A stretch of 64,000 nt of DNA from assembly GCA_051657165.1 (NCBI GenBank), contig JBOFKD010000073.1:1-64000 (forward strand). Reading direction: 5' to 3'. The first letter of the stretch is position 1. Each line of letters opens with the position of its first letter. This document shows, piece by piece, positions 36,152-46,900 of this stretch. The notes beneath the pieces are model-generated. The model was not told the DNA's origin and did no database searches. It was given only the letters and a program-made list of their open reading frames with translations. The position numbers and the translations under genes are program-made. The DNA is from UBA7332 sp051657165 (GTDB taxonomy: Bacteria; Bacteroidota; Bacteroidia; Bacteroidales; UBA7332).

Positions 36152-37699
36152 TCAATTTAAGCGTTTGCTTTTATAATCCTCCCAGTTTGCCTTCATGGTA
36201 TTAACCACTTCTGCATAAGCCGGATCATTCATTAAATTTTTTGTTTCGTTCGGATCTTCCTGATAGTCATAAAGTTCTTCTGCATAAACCTTATCTGCAT
36301 TTGTAATTTTATTTTTCCAGTCAACCCAGACTGTATAGCGATAACGTCCGGTACGTATTGAATATCCCATTTTATTTACTCTCGGATACTGACTCGCAGC
36401 ATAACCTGTGCCTGATTCTTTTCCTTTTATCTCGGGAACAAGACTTTCTCCGTCCAGATGCTTCGGAACAACTAGTCCAGCCATATCGCAAAGCGTCGGG
36501 TAAATATCAAGGAATTCAACTGGTGTTGAAACATTTTTACTTTTTTGAGATGGATCAACGATAATCATCGGAACATGTGTGGCTTGTTCAAAATTCGTAT
36601 GCTTATTCCACAATCCATGGTCACCTAAATGCCATCCATGATCACCCCACAATACAATAATTGTATTCTTATCCAATCCTTTTTTCTTAAGTTCAGCCAT
36701 CACTTTACCTATCTGAGCATCAGTATAAGATATGGATGCATAATACCCATGAATCAATTCTTTTGCTTTAGCATCAGGAAGTATTGCATTATCAATATCG
36801 CTGAAGCTAATTAAAGAAGGAATATCTGTATAGCTTTTTAGTTCTCCACTCTGATGATATGCGAAATCAGGACTCCCCTCTGCTTTTTTACGATAAGCCG
36901 CTAACGGCATATTCTCTCTTTTATATAAATCCCAGTATTTTTTTGGGGCACAAAAAGGCAAATGGGGCTTCTTGAAACCAACAGCCAGCATAAAAGGCTC
37001 GCCAGCCTTTGTATTCCTGATATATTCTACAGCTCCATTGGCCACACCTCCATCAAAATATGCATCATCAGGCACCTCAGCTGACTCAGTTGATGGCTTT
37101 ACCAGTTTCATTATCTCATTATTCAGCTTGCGTGCTTTCAAGCCTTCCGATTCGAATTGTTTCTTATATTTCTCAACATCTTCTTTTACTTTTTCAGATT
37201 GATAGTGTCCTAATACTGGTGCAGGATAGTTTTTATCCATATAACTGTTTGCATCTATAAAGGGAACAGACCAGGAGGATGTATCATAAGCCTTATCTAC
37301 TGAACGCGGATCAAATATTTTACCGATACCGGCTGTTTCATAACCATTTTGTTTAAAATATTGAGGCAGAGTTACGACATCCGGATTTTTTGACCGTATC
37401 TGTGTTTTTAAATCCCAAACCTGAGTTCTGTCGGGACACATTCCAGTCAATAAACTTGCACGGGAAGGACCTGAAACAGCCTGCTGGCAGTACGCATTTG
37501 AAAATACTACGCCTGTTTTTGCCAATGCATCTATATTCGGAGTTATGGCAACATTGTCGCCATAACAACCCAAAAGAGGCTTCAAATCATCAACAGCAAT
37601 AAATACTACATTCTTTTTTACCTGTTCCGCGGCTATAGCTTTGGGAGCAATCACAGCACCCGGTAAAAGAGCTGCTGTCATTAAAACACTTATTTTCAT
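36152..37699 (-). CDS. S1-family sulfatase, serine type (sulfatase 4)
   Basis: 515 aa from the ATG at 37699, chosen because MKISVLMTAALLPGAVIAPK and AIAA form a signal peptide; the longer open frame would run 41 bp into susD. Motifs: FIAVDDLKPLLGCYG, active site AVSGPSRASLLTG with Ser76, and LWGDHGWHLGDHGLWNKH. It resembles iduronate-2-sulfatase-type S1 enzymes. First sulfatase after susD, with a 16-bp gap. Confidence 0.92.
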   Translation of the reverse strand: MKISVLMTAALLPGAVIAPKAIAAEQVKKNVVFIAVDDLKPLLGCYGDNVAITPNIDALAKTGVVFSNAYCQQAVSGPSRASLLTGMCPDRTQVWDLKTQIRSKNPDVVTLPQYFKQNGYETAGIGKIFDPRSVDKAYDTSSWSVPFIDANSYMDKNYPAPVLGHYQSEKVKEDVEKYKKQFESEGLKARKLNNEIMKLVKPSTESAEVPDDAYFDGGVANGAVEYIRNTKAGEPFMLAVGFKKPHLPFCAPKKYWDLYKRENMPLAAYRKKAEGSPDFAYHQSGELKSYTDIPSLISFSDIDNAILPDAKAKELIHGYYASISYTDAQIGKVMAELKKKGLDKNTIIVLWGDHGWHLGDHGLWNKHTNFEQATHVPMIIVDPSQKSKNVSTPVEFLDIYPTLCDMAGLVVPKHLDGESLVPEIKGKESGTGYAASQYPRVNKMGYSIRTGRYRYTVWVDWKNKITNADKVYAEELYDYQEDPNETKNLMNDPAYAEVVNTMKANWEDYKSKRLN

Positions 37700-37715
37700 A
37701 CTGTGACTCTTATCA

Positions 37716-39314
37716 TTAATATCCAAAATTCTGATCATCATTTGATATCGCTTCATTCGTTGTTATTTCGCTTAACGGAAATGGCAACAAGAGGTTTCGG
37801 CGTATAGCCTGTTCATCTTCGGGTAAACGATAAACATATCGCGCTAATTCAGGTTTATCTTTAATTGCAGGATGATTATTGTGTGCTGTCAGAACCGATT
37901 TCAGAGCATCATATCCCCTTCTTCGGATCGTATACCATTCGTCTCCTTCACCGACCAGTTCTATCAGACGTTCCCGCATAATTAAACTTCTTACGTCTTC
38001 TTTTGTAAGCGACATATCCCATGCTTCAGGACTCACCTCATCTGCTGAATAGGATCCGTCTCCGTTTTTATCTCTTGCACGATCCAGTAAAGAATTGACT
38101 ATTTCAATTGCCTCCCCTGTTTTTCCGGTTTCGTTAGCTGCTTCGGCAAGCAACAAAAGAACATCTGCATATCTCATATATACATAGTTACAGTTTGATG
38201 TGGTGGTAAATCCTTTATCCACATATTTCTTAATAAAAGGATATTCCAGATCATCGTTATTCGCACCGGGAGTCTTCTTCGTACTCGGATAAATATTTAT
38301 ATCTTTTGCTTTCGCAATATTATAATACTTAGTATGAAGCATTGATCCTTCTATACGCGGATCTTCCGGGTAAGCCGAAGACATTATATCGTACATTTGC
38401 TTTGAAGGTCTTGTTTTACCCCATTGATTTCCGCCTGTTGAGTTTATCGTAAATGAATTACCCTGTGGCAGTGTCACCTGAGTCAGATTGAGTCCTGCCT
38501 GAACAGCACTGAACTGTAATTCAAATATTGATTCGACAGTATTTTTATGATCTGCACCAAACAAGTCTGTAAATGGATAAACCAACTTATACTGCCCTTC
38601 ATCCTTAACTGAAAGAGCCGCATCATATGCCTTTTGCCAATAAGCAGAAGATTCCTCATTTCCGGCCATTGTAACATATACCTTTGCCATTAAGGCTTTA
38701 GCTGCATATCTGTGCGGACGTCCGGTTTTCTGTTTTGCTGGTTCCGGTAATTGCTGATAAGCATCTTCCAGATCGTTCAATATCTGTGCATATACATCTT
38801 CTACAGAAGCTCTTGGTAAATGTGCACCCTGAAAAGAAGTAACCGGTTTCGTATACAATGGGACTTTTCCATACAGACGAACCAGGTTAAAGAAGTTTAT
38901 AGCTCTTATGAGACTAGCTTCACCTAAAATGGTTGATTTAGCTGTTGAATCAATCTTACTTTCCGGTAAATAACACAATATATCATTTGCCACGCCGATT
39001 GTTTTATAGATACCGGTATACAGTTTTTCAATATTTACCTCATTTGGCAAAATCTGCAAAGAAGTAAACGGTACTTCATTCGAGCGTGTACTAACCCACA
39101 ATCCGGAAGTTACGCTTACAGTGTGAAAATATCTGTATCCAAAATAATCATAAGCCGTCATAGTTGCATAACAACCATTTAAGATAGAGTTTGCTCCTGC
39201 AACTGTTGAATAAATAGCCTCTCTGTCCATTTCTGTTGTTGGCTGTTCTTCCAGGAATGACTCACACGATGATAATAAACATCCCAGAAGAAATAGATAT
39301 ATAATTTTTTTCAT
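37716..39314 (-). CDS. SusD/RagB-family surface glycan-binding lipoprotein
   Basis: 532 aa. Lipoprotein signal MKKIIYLFLLGCLLSS then Cys17, followed by ESFLEEQPTTEMDREAIYST, the classical SusD start. The TPR-like helical body and the C-terminal YVYRLPEDEQAIRRNLLLPF region match the family. It caps the SusC channel and binds the oligosaccharide at the surface. It lies 20 bp downstream of susC. Confidence 0.95.
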   Translation of the reverse strand: MKKIIYLFLLGCLLSSCESFLEEQPTTEMDREAIYSTVAGANSILNGCYATMTAYDYFGYRYFHTVSVTSGLWVSTRSNEVPFTSLQILPNEVNIEKLYTGIYKTIGVANDILCYLPESKIDSTAKSTILGEASLIRAINFFNLVRLYGKVPLYTKPVTSFQGAHLPRASVEDVYAQILNDLEDAYQQLPEPAKQKTGRPHRYAAKALMAKVYVTMAGNEESSAYWQKAYDAALSVKDEGQYKLVYPFTDLFGADHKNTVESIFELQFSAVQAGLNLTQVTLPQGNSFTINSTGGNQWGKTRPSKQMYDIMSSAYPEDPRIEGSMLHTKYYNIAKAKDINIYPSTKKTPGANNDDLEYPFIKKYVDKGFTTTSNCNYVYMRYADVLLLLAEAANETGKTGEAIEIVNSLLDRARDKNGDGSYSADEVSPEAWDMSLTKEDVRSLIMRERLIELVGEGDEWYTIRRRGYDALKSVLTAHNNHPAIKDKPELARYVYRLPEDEQAIRRNLLLPFPLSEITTNEAISNDDQNFGY

Positions 39315-39334
39315 GCTACTGTGTCTTTTAATAA

Positions 39335-42300
39335 TTAGAATGTTGCAGAGATACCTAAGACATAACTTCTTGATGCCGGATAAGATGCTAGATCAATCCC
39401 CATACGGTCAATATCATTTGAGAATGAATTTACATCCGGATCATATCCATTGTATTTAGTAATGCAAAAAACATTATTTACTGTACCTGAGAATACAAGT
39501 GATCTGATGAACTTCACTTTTTTCATATTCATATTGTAAGATAAAGTCAATGCTGATAATCTGAAATAACTTCCATCCTGTACAAGCCTGTCTGATAACA
39601 CATTATTAGGCTGAGACCCTAATTTCGGATAACTATTGCTTTGATTCTCCGGAGTCCATGCCTGGAAATAAGCCTCTTTGCGAACGTTTTTCTGAGCATT
39701 TTTCACATCACACTCATCTATTAAGTTCGCATTTACAATTTCATTTCCATATACCCCGTTAAAAGCCATATCAAGTGTAAAATTCTTATAACTCAGCGAG
39801 GTATTGAGTGCATATACAAAGTCAGGATTCGGATTTCCAATAATTGTTCTGTCCGCCTCATTAATTACACCATCTCCATTCTGATCTACAAATAGTATTT
39901 CTCCCGGTTTTATTTCAGTTCCGTTAAAAGATAATCTTTTCGATGGGTCCTGAGCATTATAAAAGGACTCCTGCATAATTCCGTTTGTTTTATAGCCAAA
40001 GAACATTCCTACAGGTTTACCTTCAACAAAGATGTTTACCGGATATTTAGTCGTGTTATTATTCCCTAGATTCCCGCCTAAGTAAGCATGTACATTTTCC
40101 AGCATCCCAATTGTTGATGCCGGTAAGCCCAGACTTTTAATTTTGCTGCGGTAAATCGAAATATTTCCTCCGACAGACCATCTCCATTTTTTATTCTGAA
40201 CAGCTATTGCATCAACCGTAAATTCAAGACCTTTATTATCAATCGTCCCTCTGTTTATATACATTGAGTTAAATCCTGAACCTGTAGGTATTGCAATCTC
40301 CTGAAGCAAATCTTTTGTTTTCTTCAAATAAGCATCAAACACAAATGTGAGTCTCTGATCGAAGAATCCGGCATCAATTCCTGCATTATACTGTTCGGAT
40401 GTTTCCCATTTCAAATCAGGATTTGCTATCCGTGAAGGAATAACTCCCGTTTCGACAGATCCGTCGGGTTTCGAATAATTGTTATTGTAATAATTTGAAA
40501 AAGTCTGATAAGGAGCAATAGCCTGACTACCGACCTGTCCCCATCCCAGTCTGAATTTAAGATTCGACACCGAAGAGGCATCTTTCAGGAATTCTTCCTG
40601 ATTTATTCTCCATGCAAAAGCAAAAGATGGAAAATAACTGAATCGGTTATCCCGGTTGAACTTACTACTTCCATCAGCTCTGAATGTAGCTGTAAGCATA
40701 TATTTATTATCAAAACTGTATAATCCGCGTGCTAAAACTGAAAACAACTGATCACCAACTTCTTTATACAGATACGGATAAAGTATACTTGCTGACGAAA
40801 TTCCCTTTGCTCTTAATGAGTGAATGGAAAAATCCTCACCGGTAATACTGGAACTTGTAAGGTCTGAATTATTATAAACGACTCCGAGTGTTCCGCTTAA
40901 AGCATGCTTTCTATTTATCTTTTTATTGACAAGCATTAAAGCTTCCGTATTAAATGCCAGATTTCTGATATTAGAAATACCGGCTTTTCCGTTAGTCTGC
41001 TGTCCGACAAATGTCTCCTTACCATACCACATTGAACGTTCTTTTGTACGGTAACTTACCCCTCCTTTTATCTGAAATGATAACCATTCAAGTGGTTTTA
41101 TATCCAAAGTCAGATTAGTCCTGAACTGATTATCATTACTATCATCATCATAATCTCTGAACCAGGCATCCGGTCCCGTCAGTTCTTCATCAAAACCATC
41201 CATATCCTGTTTAGAAGGTATCACCGGTTTAAACAGCACCATATGACGGATCAGACTGCTACGTGTATTTGATAACTTATCTGTTCCTGAAGTCATTTTT
41301 GTATTCAGCGAACTGAAAGAGGTATTCGAAGTAACCTGAAACATCTTACTTATTTCCTGCGATACATTTAACCGGATATCATATTGAGAAAACTCACTTT
41401 TCTTAATTATCCCCTGGTTCGACAAATATCCCAGCGACAAATAATAAGATGTCTTATTTGACTTCCCGCTTATACTTGTGCGGTAATTCTGCGAAAATGC
41501 CGTACGTGTCGATCTGTCCTGCCAGTTTACAGGAGTTACATCATTCATTGTAAGAGGAGTTCCGCTATTACCCAGAAAATAGTTATAGAATTCCAGGTAA
41601 TCGGATGTTTCCAGCATAGGAATCTCTTTTTTCATTTGCGATGCAGTCAGAGTCATACCGACATTTACAGTCGGTTTACCGGACTTCCCTTTTTTGGTTG
41701 TAATTAAGATTACCCCGTTTGCTCCCTGAGATCCATATATTGCGGTTGCCGAGGCATCTTTCAGTACTTCAATACTCTCGATATCCTGCGGACTGATTGA
41801 TGACAAAGGATTCTGTTCACTCATCATTGAGTTTCCTCCTCCCGATCCCTGCCCCATTGGATTCTGAGTCTCTTCTGTTGTTATAATAATTCCATCCACC
41901 ACGTAAAGCGGTGAGTTATTCCCTCTTAAAGAACTATTCCCCCTGATACGTACATTAGAGGCCCCTCCCGGTGCAGCACTCCCACTGTTCACTACCAGGC
42001 CGGCAGCCTTTCCCTGCAACATACGATCAAAAGAAGTCGCTCTCAGACTCTCTTCTTCCGAGGTCTGAATAGAAACTATCGATCCGGTTATATCACTCTT
42101 TTTCATTGATCCGTAACCTACAGAGACAACAACCTCCTGGATTTCATGCACATCCGGCTCAAGCATAATCGTAAACATCGTTTTCCCGTCCGGTTTGTGA
42201 AATTTCTTCTTATATCCCACATAAGAGATAACCAGGACATCATTCTGAATATTGGGAACCTCCAGTTCAAATTTCCCGTCTATATCTGTAGCCGTCCCCT

Positions 42301-42436
42301 GTGAAGTCCCTTTAACCTGCACAGCTGCTCCGATTACAGGTTCTTTCCTTTCATCTAAAACTACTACGGACACTTTCTGTCCGTAGATACATATACATGT
42401 ATGAAGTAGTAAAATAATTGTCAATACGGTTTTCAT
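39335..42436 (-). CDS. SusC/RagA-family TonB-dependent glycan importer
   Basis: 1033 aa. Signal peptide MKTVLTIILLLHTCICIYG. Carboxypeptidase-regulatory-like domain at residues about 20-105 (VVVLDERKEPVIGAAVQVKG), plug domain with NVRIRGNSSLRGNNSPLYVVDG and SIEVLKDASATAIYGSQGANG, then a 22-strand barrel ending in PASRSYVLGISATF. It imports oligosaccharides across the outer membrane with the adjacent SusD. It is the first gene of the long sulfatase/hydrolase operon. A 12-bp interrupted palindrome (CACAAAATTGTG, about 42520) lies upstream as one possible regulator site. Confidence 0.95.
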   Translation of the reverse strand: MKTVLTIILLLHTCICIYGQKVSVVVLDERKEPVIGAAVQVKGTSQGTATDIDGKFELEVPNIQNDVLVISYVGYKKKFHKPDGKTMFTIMLEPDVHEIQEVVVSVGYGSMKKSDITGSIVSIQTSEEESLRATSFDRMLQGKAAGLVVNSGSAAPGGASNVRIRGNSSLRGNNSPLYVVDGIIITTEETQNPMGQGSGGGNSMMSEQNPLSSISPQDIESIEVLKDASATAIYGSQGANGVILITTKKGKSGKPTVNVGMTLTASQMKKEIPMLETSDYLEFYNYFLGNSGTPLTMNDVTPVNWQDRSTRTAFSQNYRTSISGKSNKTSYYLSLGYLSNQGIIKKSEFSQYDIRLNVSQEISKMFQVTSNTSFSSLNTKMTSGTDKLSNTRSSLIRHMVLFKPVIPSKQDMDGFDEELTGPDAWFRDYDDDSNDNQFRTNLTLDIKPLEWLSFQIKGGVSYRTKERSMWYGKETFVGQQTNGKAGISNIRNLAFNTEALMLVNKKINRKHALSGTLGVVYNNSDLTSSSITGEDFSIHSLRAKGISSASILYPYLYKEVGDQLFSVLARGLYSFDNKYMLTATFRADGSSKFNRDNRFSYFPSFAFAWRINQEEFLKDASSVSNLKFRLGWGQVGSQAIAPYQTFSNYYNNNYSKPDGSVETGVIPSRIANPDLKWETSEQYNAGIDAGFFDQRLTFVFDAYLKKTKDLLQEIAIPTGSGFNSMYINRGTIDNKGLEFTVDAIAVQNKKWRWSVGGNISIYRSKIKSLGLPASTIGMLENVHAYLGGNLGNNNTTKYPVNIFVEGKPVGMFFGYKTNGIMQESFYNAQDPSKRLSFNGTEIKPGEILFVDQNGDGVINEADRTIIGNPNPDFVYALNTSLSYKNFTLDMAFNGVYGNEIVNANLIDECDVKNAQKNVRKEAYFQAWTPENQSNSYPKLGSQPNNVLSDRLVQDGSYFRLSALTLSYNMNMKKVKFIRSLVFSGTVNNVFCITKYNGYDPDVNSFSNDIDRMGIDLASYPASRSYVLGISATF

Positions 42437-42584
42437 TCCTAATATTTTAAGGTATTATTTAGTTTATCATTTTGCCGGACAGATTAATCCGGATTTTTCG
42501 ATAATTTGATTCCGGTTACACAAAATTGTGCCCTGCATTTCAGTTTTTTCTTTCGTTTTTATCATAGCTACAGGAAACATCATG

Positions 42585-43691
42585 TTACTTCCCGCTCAGC
42601 AAAACTTTTCTGATACGCTCCACGGACTCTTTTTTACTTCCGTCATTATTCCATAAAGCACCATTCCAATCAGGATTAGCGGTATCTGAATCAATCACAC
42701 CCCACACATTAAAGCCAATCACTCCGGTATCTCGTTTTGAATGAAGTATTCTGAAAATAGCTTCAGTTGTATTTGCCTGATCTGTCTCATTCCCGTCTTC
42801 CGGATTTTTAAGCCACACATTGTATTCTGTTATATGAAACTCCAGATCATTCTGATGACACCAGTCTATAAAAGAGGCCAGACGCTCTGTATTGCCCGGT
42901 ATTTTCTCCCAACCAGTATCCACATGTGCCTGCCAGCCAATCGCATCAACTTTTCGCCCTTTATCTCTTAAATAAGCTACAAGCTTCTTCATCTTCTCCC
43001 ACACCTCTGACTCAAAAGCTCCATGCTGATTAATCAGGTATTTTTTATCCGGAGCATATTCATTTGCAATTTCAAACGCCCGGTTTATATAAAGTGGCAC
43101 TCTCAGGTCCGATGACTCATCATACCCGATAACTGTCCATGGATTTTCCCACTTATCACTTCCTGTTCTTGGCGTAAACCAGTCTCCGGGAGACATATTC
43201 CCCAACGGATCTTTTATATCCCTGACAGCAATAGTTTCGTTTACCACATCTATCCACTTCACAGAAACATCTTTGCTGTATCTGCTGCATAGTGCAATAA
43301 AAAACTCATCAAGCATTCTGCTTAATTCCGCTGCTGTTCTTTTATCTTCACGGGTCCATGGTGAACATTGCGGACTAATCGGACCATGAATACGAATCAA
43401 TTGATTATTTTTGATTGCAGATTGTATCCAGGCATCTGAGCGATCCCATTTCCATTTATCAAACATGGGATGAATATAGGATTGCTTAAAATCATTTATA
43501 GGTGTAATATATCCGAACTCTTTATTCAGAATACTGTCTGAAATAGTTCCGAAATTCTTCTGATGTCCCGAAGCTCCTATATATAATGGCACATTTTTAT
43601 AATGAGTATCCAATATATTCCGGATCGTTAATTCCTCTGCTGTGGCTGTACCAAAAAGAAGAAGAGTTAATGCGAGCACTTGGTTTTTCAT
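42585..43691 (-). CDS. Glycoside hydrolase family 10 (endo-xylanase-like)
   Basis: 368 aa. Signal peptide MKNQVLALTLLLFGTATA. GH10 catalytic pair: acid/base Glu152 in WIDVVNETIAV and nucleophile Glu289 in FHITEYNVWL; IGWQAHVD is also typical. The segment normally reading HTLVWHSQ is LIRIHGPISPQCSPW here, so this is a divergent subgroup whose substrate may differ from plain xylan. The gene precedes susC by about 150 bp in the same direction. A -7 box TACATTTG lies at 43728-43721 on the minus strand. Confidence 0.82.
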   Translation of the reverse strand: MKNQVLALTLLLFGTATAEELTIRNILDTHYKNVPLYIGASGHQKNFGTISDSILNKEFGYITPINDFKQSYIHPMFDKWKWDRSDAWIQSAIKNNQLIRIHGPISPQCSPWTREDKRTAAELSRMLDEFFIALCSRYSKDVSVKWIDVVNETIAVRDIKDPLGNMSPGDWFTPRTGSDKWENPWTVIGYDESSDLRVPLYINRAFEIANEYAPDKKYLINQHGAFESEVWEKMKKLVAYLRDKGRKVDAIGWQAHVDTGWEKIPGNTERLASFIDWCHQNDLEFHITEYNVWLKNPEDGNETDQANTTEAIFRILHSKRDTGVIGFNVWGVIDSDTANPDWNGALWNNDGSKKESVERIRKVLLSGK

Positions 43692-43838
43692 TCAATTATT
43701 TATTAATTTTTATTTATACGCAAATGTAATTGCTTGTTCTCTAAAGCTGGTTTCAATATTAACTTTAAGAGTCCCATTTTTGATTTATATTGGATACTTC
43801 ATGCCTCAAAAAGGCTTTACACAGGTGATAAATCATTT

Positions 43839-43894
43839 TTCAAACCTAAAAAATCAGATTTGAAACCTAAGAATAATATCTGTCTGTAACTTTG
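43839..43894 (+). promoter_or_regulatory. Promoter region of the HTCS gene
   Basis: TAACTTTG (43887-43894) matches the -7 consensus. A TTTG lies 24 bp upstream, slightly farther than usual. An inverted pair TTCAAA...TTTGAA (43839-43864) with repeated AAACCTAA flanks sits where a regulator could bind. Confidence 0.4.
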
Positions 43895-43939
43895 TTTTAT
43901 CAATAAAGAATCATCAGAAAAAATTTACAGAGAATCATA

Positions 43940-46900
43940 ATGATACGTTTTTTAATTCTTTTTCTATTAATATTCTCGCAACACTGCTTTGCAAATCCAT
44001 TACTCAATTTAACCTATGAGAATGGTGTAAGTGATCGTGTGACATATAATATTCAGAAAGATCAGAACGGTTTTATCTGGATAGCTACCCGTCACGGTAT
44101 CGATAAATTCGATGGTGAGAAAATTAAAAATTATTCCATTTCGTTTTCAAGAAAATATGAAAACGAAAAAATTCGTGGTGTCATTTACGATAACCAGTCG
44201 CATATCTATGCCTATACCACGAAAAATATTCATCGGTATGATGAAGGCAAAGATTGCTTTTATCCGATTGCCCCGCTCAGCTTCATCAAGGAAAAGCGCA
44301 ATACGCTTGCTCTGACAACTATGCATTTTGATAAAACGAATTACGTCTGGGCCGGAACCACCAAAGGTTTATTTTATAGCAATGATCTTGTCAGCTGGCA
44401 CGAGATTACGGAACTTGATTCTCTGGCTATCTACACAATAGAAGAAGGTATTAATGGTGACATTTGGGTTGGTACATCTGCCGGTGTGAAGATTATAAAA
44501 AAGAACAACGACAATTATTATATCAAAGAAAATCCGCTACCGGATAAACTCAGTAAATACCGTATTCAGTCTATCTTTTATGACGAACTCACAAATATGG
44601 CCTGGATCGGCACATTCCAGAACGGATTATACCGTATCACTCATACAGACGATGAAAACTATTCTGCCGAGAAAATTCTTTCTATCCAGATTCCGATCCG
44701 CAGTATCACCAAAATGAATAATACTCATATCTGGATCGGCACTGACGGTAGCGGCATCATCGAGCTGAACAGTCTTCATGGTAAACTTATCAATAACTAT
44801 TCCGAAAAGTATTCGTCTAATCTCCAGCTTGCCTCTAACAGTATTTATCAAATACTGAATGACGGCGATAAGGTCTGGCTGGTAGGGTATGCTTCCGGCA
44901 TTCAGCTCTACAATCAGAGAAATCTGTACAACCATATCTATGAATATATTCCCGGAAATAATAATTCTCTTTGCAACAAGCATATTAATGCAATCTGCGA
45001 AGACGAAAACGGAAAGATCTGGTTTGGGAGTAATTGCGGCATAAGTATCTTTGATCCGGCTTCTGGCAACTGGGAGCATATACTGCAAACACCTGAGAAT
45101 TCTACATTAGGAATGGAGTGCTCAGTGATACTGTCATTGCACGAGAGCCCGGATTATATCTGGGCCGGAGGCTACTCTACGAATCTAATCCGGATAAATA
45201 AAAACACGCTTAAGTCTGAGTACATTCAGACTCCGCACAAGAATACATCTGAAAACAAAACATTTATCTACTCAATCGAGGTTGATAATAAGAATGATAT
45301 CTGGTTTGGAGGTAATATCGAGAGGCTGACTCGTTATACTCCTTCCGCAAATACATTTAAACAATATCCGGTTACGGGAATCAGTAAAATTGCACAGCAG
45401 AATGATTCTGTTTTGCTGATTTCCTGTACAAAAGGGATCATCGCGTTTAATAAAAATACGGAATCTTTCCAACAAATAGATTTCATCAGCACTTCCTGTA
45501 AACAGAGCAAACAGGGATATCCCTTCGTCAAGACCTTCTATGCTGACCCGGATGATCAGAATATTCTCTGGATAGGAACCGAAAATGACGGTGTTTTTAA
45601 ATACTCCTTCAAAACAGATTCTGCTGAACAGATCACTATGCGCAACGGACTTTCTTCAGACTATATTCACGGAATAATCAGAGATCGTTACGGACGAATC
45701 TGGATCAGCACACTCAAAGGACTTAATTGCCTGAATCCTTCATCCGGATTAATTGATAATTATTATACCTCTGATGGTATTATTTCTGAGGCTTTTAAAA
45801 ACAACGGACACTGCCTCTTAAAAAGCAACCGCATAATCTGGAGTACCGGAGAAGGCTGTATGGATATGACACTCGAAAATCTGAATATGAAATACAGTGC
45901 CCGGCTGAATCTTATATTCACGGATTTCCATGTTGTTTATGAACGGGTTCTCACTGACAATGAAAAATCCTTCTTATCTACCCCGATCAATAATACGAAA
46001 GAGATTATATTACCGTATAACGAGAATAGTTTTTCACTTTCATTTCTGAATGTAGAACCCTCACAGCAGCGTCCGGTCCTTTATAGCTGGAAGCTCGACG
46101 GCTTCAATGACGACTGGAGCGTTCCGGCTGTTGAACATAAGGCTATTTACACCAATCTGCCTTCCGGAAAGTATACCTTCCGTGTTAAAGTTTTTTCTAA
46201 CAACTCAAGCAAAGATATAGCCGAACGATCATTGGTTGTCATTGTCAAAGCTCCTCTCTGGAAAACCTGGCCGGCATACCTTATTTATCTGATTCTGTTA
46301 TCTGTCATACTTTATTTTGCTTTAAGATACTGGAGAAACAGACTTGAACAAATTAATTCGGAAGAGCGAATACGTTTTTTTATCAATATGGCTCATGACA
46401 TACGTACCCCGATCACATTGATTAAAGCTCCGCTGAATGAACTGGATCAGGAGAAACTCTCAGAAGAAGGGAAACAGGCCTTGTCTCTTGCCAGAGTCAA
46501 TCTGGAGAAATTATTTAACCTCGTCACTCAGCTCCTTGATTTTCAGAAAGCAGACAATAAGTCACTGAAACTGATTATCGAAAAAACGGAGCTGAACAGT
46601 TTTATAGAAAACAGCACAACTCCTTTTTCGCATCTGGCTAAAGAGAAAAATATTCATTTCAGCTATATCCGGCTTCCGGAGGCTGAAGAAGGATGGATAG
46701 ACCGGAGTAAATTATCAGCTATTCTGCAGAACTTGCTTTCCAATGCAATAAAGTATACACCGGCAGGAGGTAATGTGGAATTAAGCTCTGTGATCAGAGA
46801 CGGAAAACTGATTATCACTGTAACAGATGATGGCATTGGTATACCCGATAAAGCTCAGGGTATGCTTTTCGGTCAGTTCTACAGAGCTCCTAATGCTGTT